Shown here: positions 6,216 through 6,680 of the stretch, piece after piece
How the letters are laid out: the number at the start of each line of letters is the position of its first letter
Position numbering within the stretch: the stretch's first letter is position 1
Assembly (NCBI GenBank): GCA_007129145.1
Contig: SKWC01000066.1
Coordinates: 1 to 6,680 of the forward strand
Reading direction: 5' to 3'
DNA length: 6,680 nt
From: Rubritepida sp.
Lineage (GTDB): Bacteria; Pseudomonadota; Alphaproteobacteria; Acetobacterales; Acetobacteraceae
Made by a program: the position numbers and the translations under genes
Notes under the pieces: generated by a model
Seen by the model: only the letters and a program-made list of their open reading frames with translations
Told to the model about the DNA's origin: nothing
Database searches by the model: none

Positions 6216-6680
6216 TCATCCCCGTGTGCGGTCCACGCGCATCACGCCCTCGCAGGCGCGCAGCACGCCCATCACCTCCGCGAGGTGGCGGGTGTCGCGC
6301 ACCTCCACATCGAGGGAGAGCTCGCACTCATCCTGCTCGCGCCGGCCCAGGCGCAGGTTGGTCAGCCCCGCCTTCTGGCGCACCACGGCGTTGGCGACGT
6401 TGGAGAGAAGCTGCGGCCCGTTCACCGCGGCGACCGCGATGCGCGCCAGATAGGCGGGGGGCGCGGCGTCGGGCTGCGCCTCCCATTCGACATCCAGCAG
6501 GCGCTCGGGCGTGGCGGCGAAATTCTCCAGCATGTGGCAGTCGTTGCGGTGCACCGTGACCCCCTTGCCGGTGGTGACCACGCCGGTGATGCGGTCGCCC
6601 GGGACGGGGTGGCAGCAATGCGCGAAGTGCAGCTGCATGCCCGCCACGATGCCGGTGATGGGCGAGGCCGGCACGGCCAG
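6216..6680 (-). CDS. Bifunctional (p)ppGpp synthase/hydrolase, Rel/SpoT family (C-terminal fragment)
   Basis: The frame is open from the right edge to a TGA at 6216-6218, giving the last 154 residues of a protein whose hydrolase, synthetase and TGS domains lie outside the window. RSH enzymes make and degrade the alarmone (p)ppGpp; their C-terminal half senses ribosome and metabolic state. Visible here is the zinc-finger/RIS domain, with HFAHCCHPVPGDRITG, then GKGVTVHRNDC (paired cysteines, His and Cys in the expected order). After it comes an ACT domain over the last ~75 residues (ARIAVAAVNGPQLLSNVANA, then LSLDVEVRDTRHLAEVMGVL). Most alphaproteobacteria carry one bifunctional Rsh, so that is the likeliest identity, but this fragment cannot separate RelA, SpoT and Rsh. 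The gene sits 24 nt upstream of acpS and in the same frame; its stop is TGA followed by C. Confidence 0.93.
   Translation of the reverse strand: MAVPASPITGIVAGMQLHFAHCCHPVPGDRITGVVTTGKGVTVHRNDCHMLENFAATPERLLDVEWEAQPDAAPPAYLARIAVAAVNGPQLLSNVANAVVRQKAGLTNLRLGRREQDECELSLDVEVRDTRHLAEVMGVLRACEGVMRVDRTRG

Overview
The window is GC-rich (roughly 70% by eye, not counted) and almost entirely coding. Protein style and gene order point to an alphaproteobacterium, most likely in the Rhodospirillales/Acetobacteraceae range. That placement is an inference from protein features and synteny, not from a tree. No tRNA, rRNA, CRISPR array, insertion sequence or prophage gene was seen.

Layout. On the + strand, positions 1-389 hold the 3' end of a flavin-dependent monooxygenase of the NtaA/SnaA/DszA (LLM) group. 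Everything else is on the - strand. Read in the direction of transcription (right to left), it is the C-terminal part of a bifunctional Rel/SpoT (p)ppGpp enzyme, then acpS, lepB, rnc, era, recO and parC. parC meets the monooxygenase tail to tail with only 3 bp between the stop codons.

The minus-strand genes form a housekeeping operon long known in alphaproteobacteria. From lepB to parC every junction is an overlap: ATGA for lepB/rnc, ATGA for rnc/era, GTGA for era/recO, and an 8-nt ATGCCTGA for recO/parC. Translation of the five genes is therefore probably coupled. The only untranslated gaps are 24 nt between rel and acpS and 53 nt between acpS and lepB. The products cover the stringent response, activation of acyl carrier protein, signal-peptide removal, double-stranded RNA processing, 30S ribosome maturation, recombinational repair and chromosome decatenation. 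All visible catalytic motifs are intact.

I found no convincing new biological system; this is an ordinary core-genome region. The most unusual spot is the rel/acpS junction. It holds a perfect 14-bp tandem duplication that places two copies of an anti-Shine-Dalgarno-like sequence (CACCTCCC) in the mRNA, and it creates a five-codon mini-ORF whose stop overlaps the acpS start as ATGA. Rel and acpS are also in the same frame across a single TGA followed by C. Long + strand open frames opposite these genes are best explained as codon-usage shadows.
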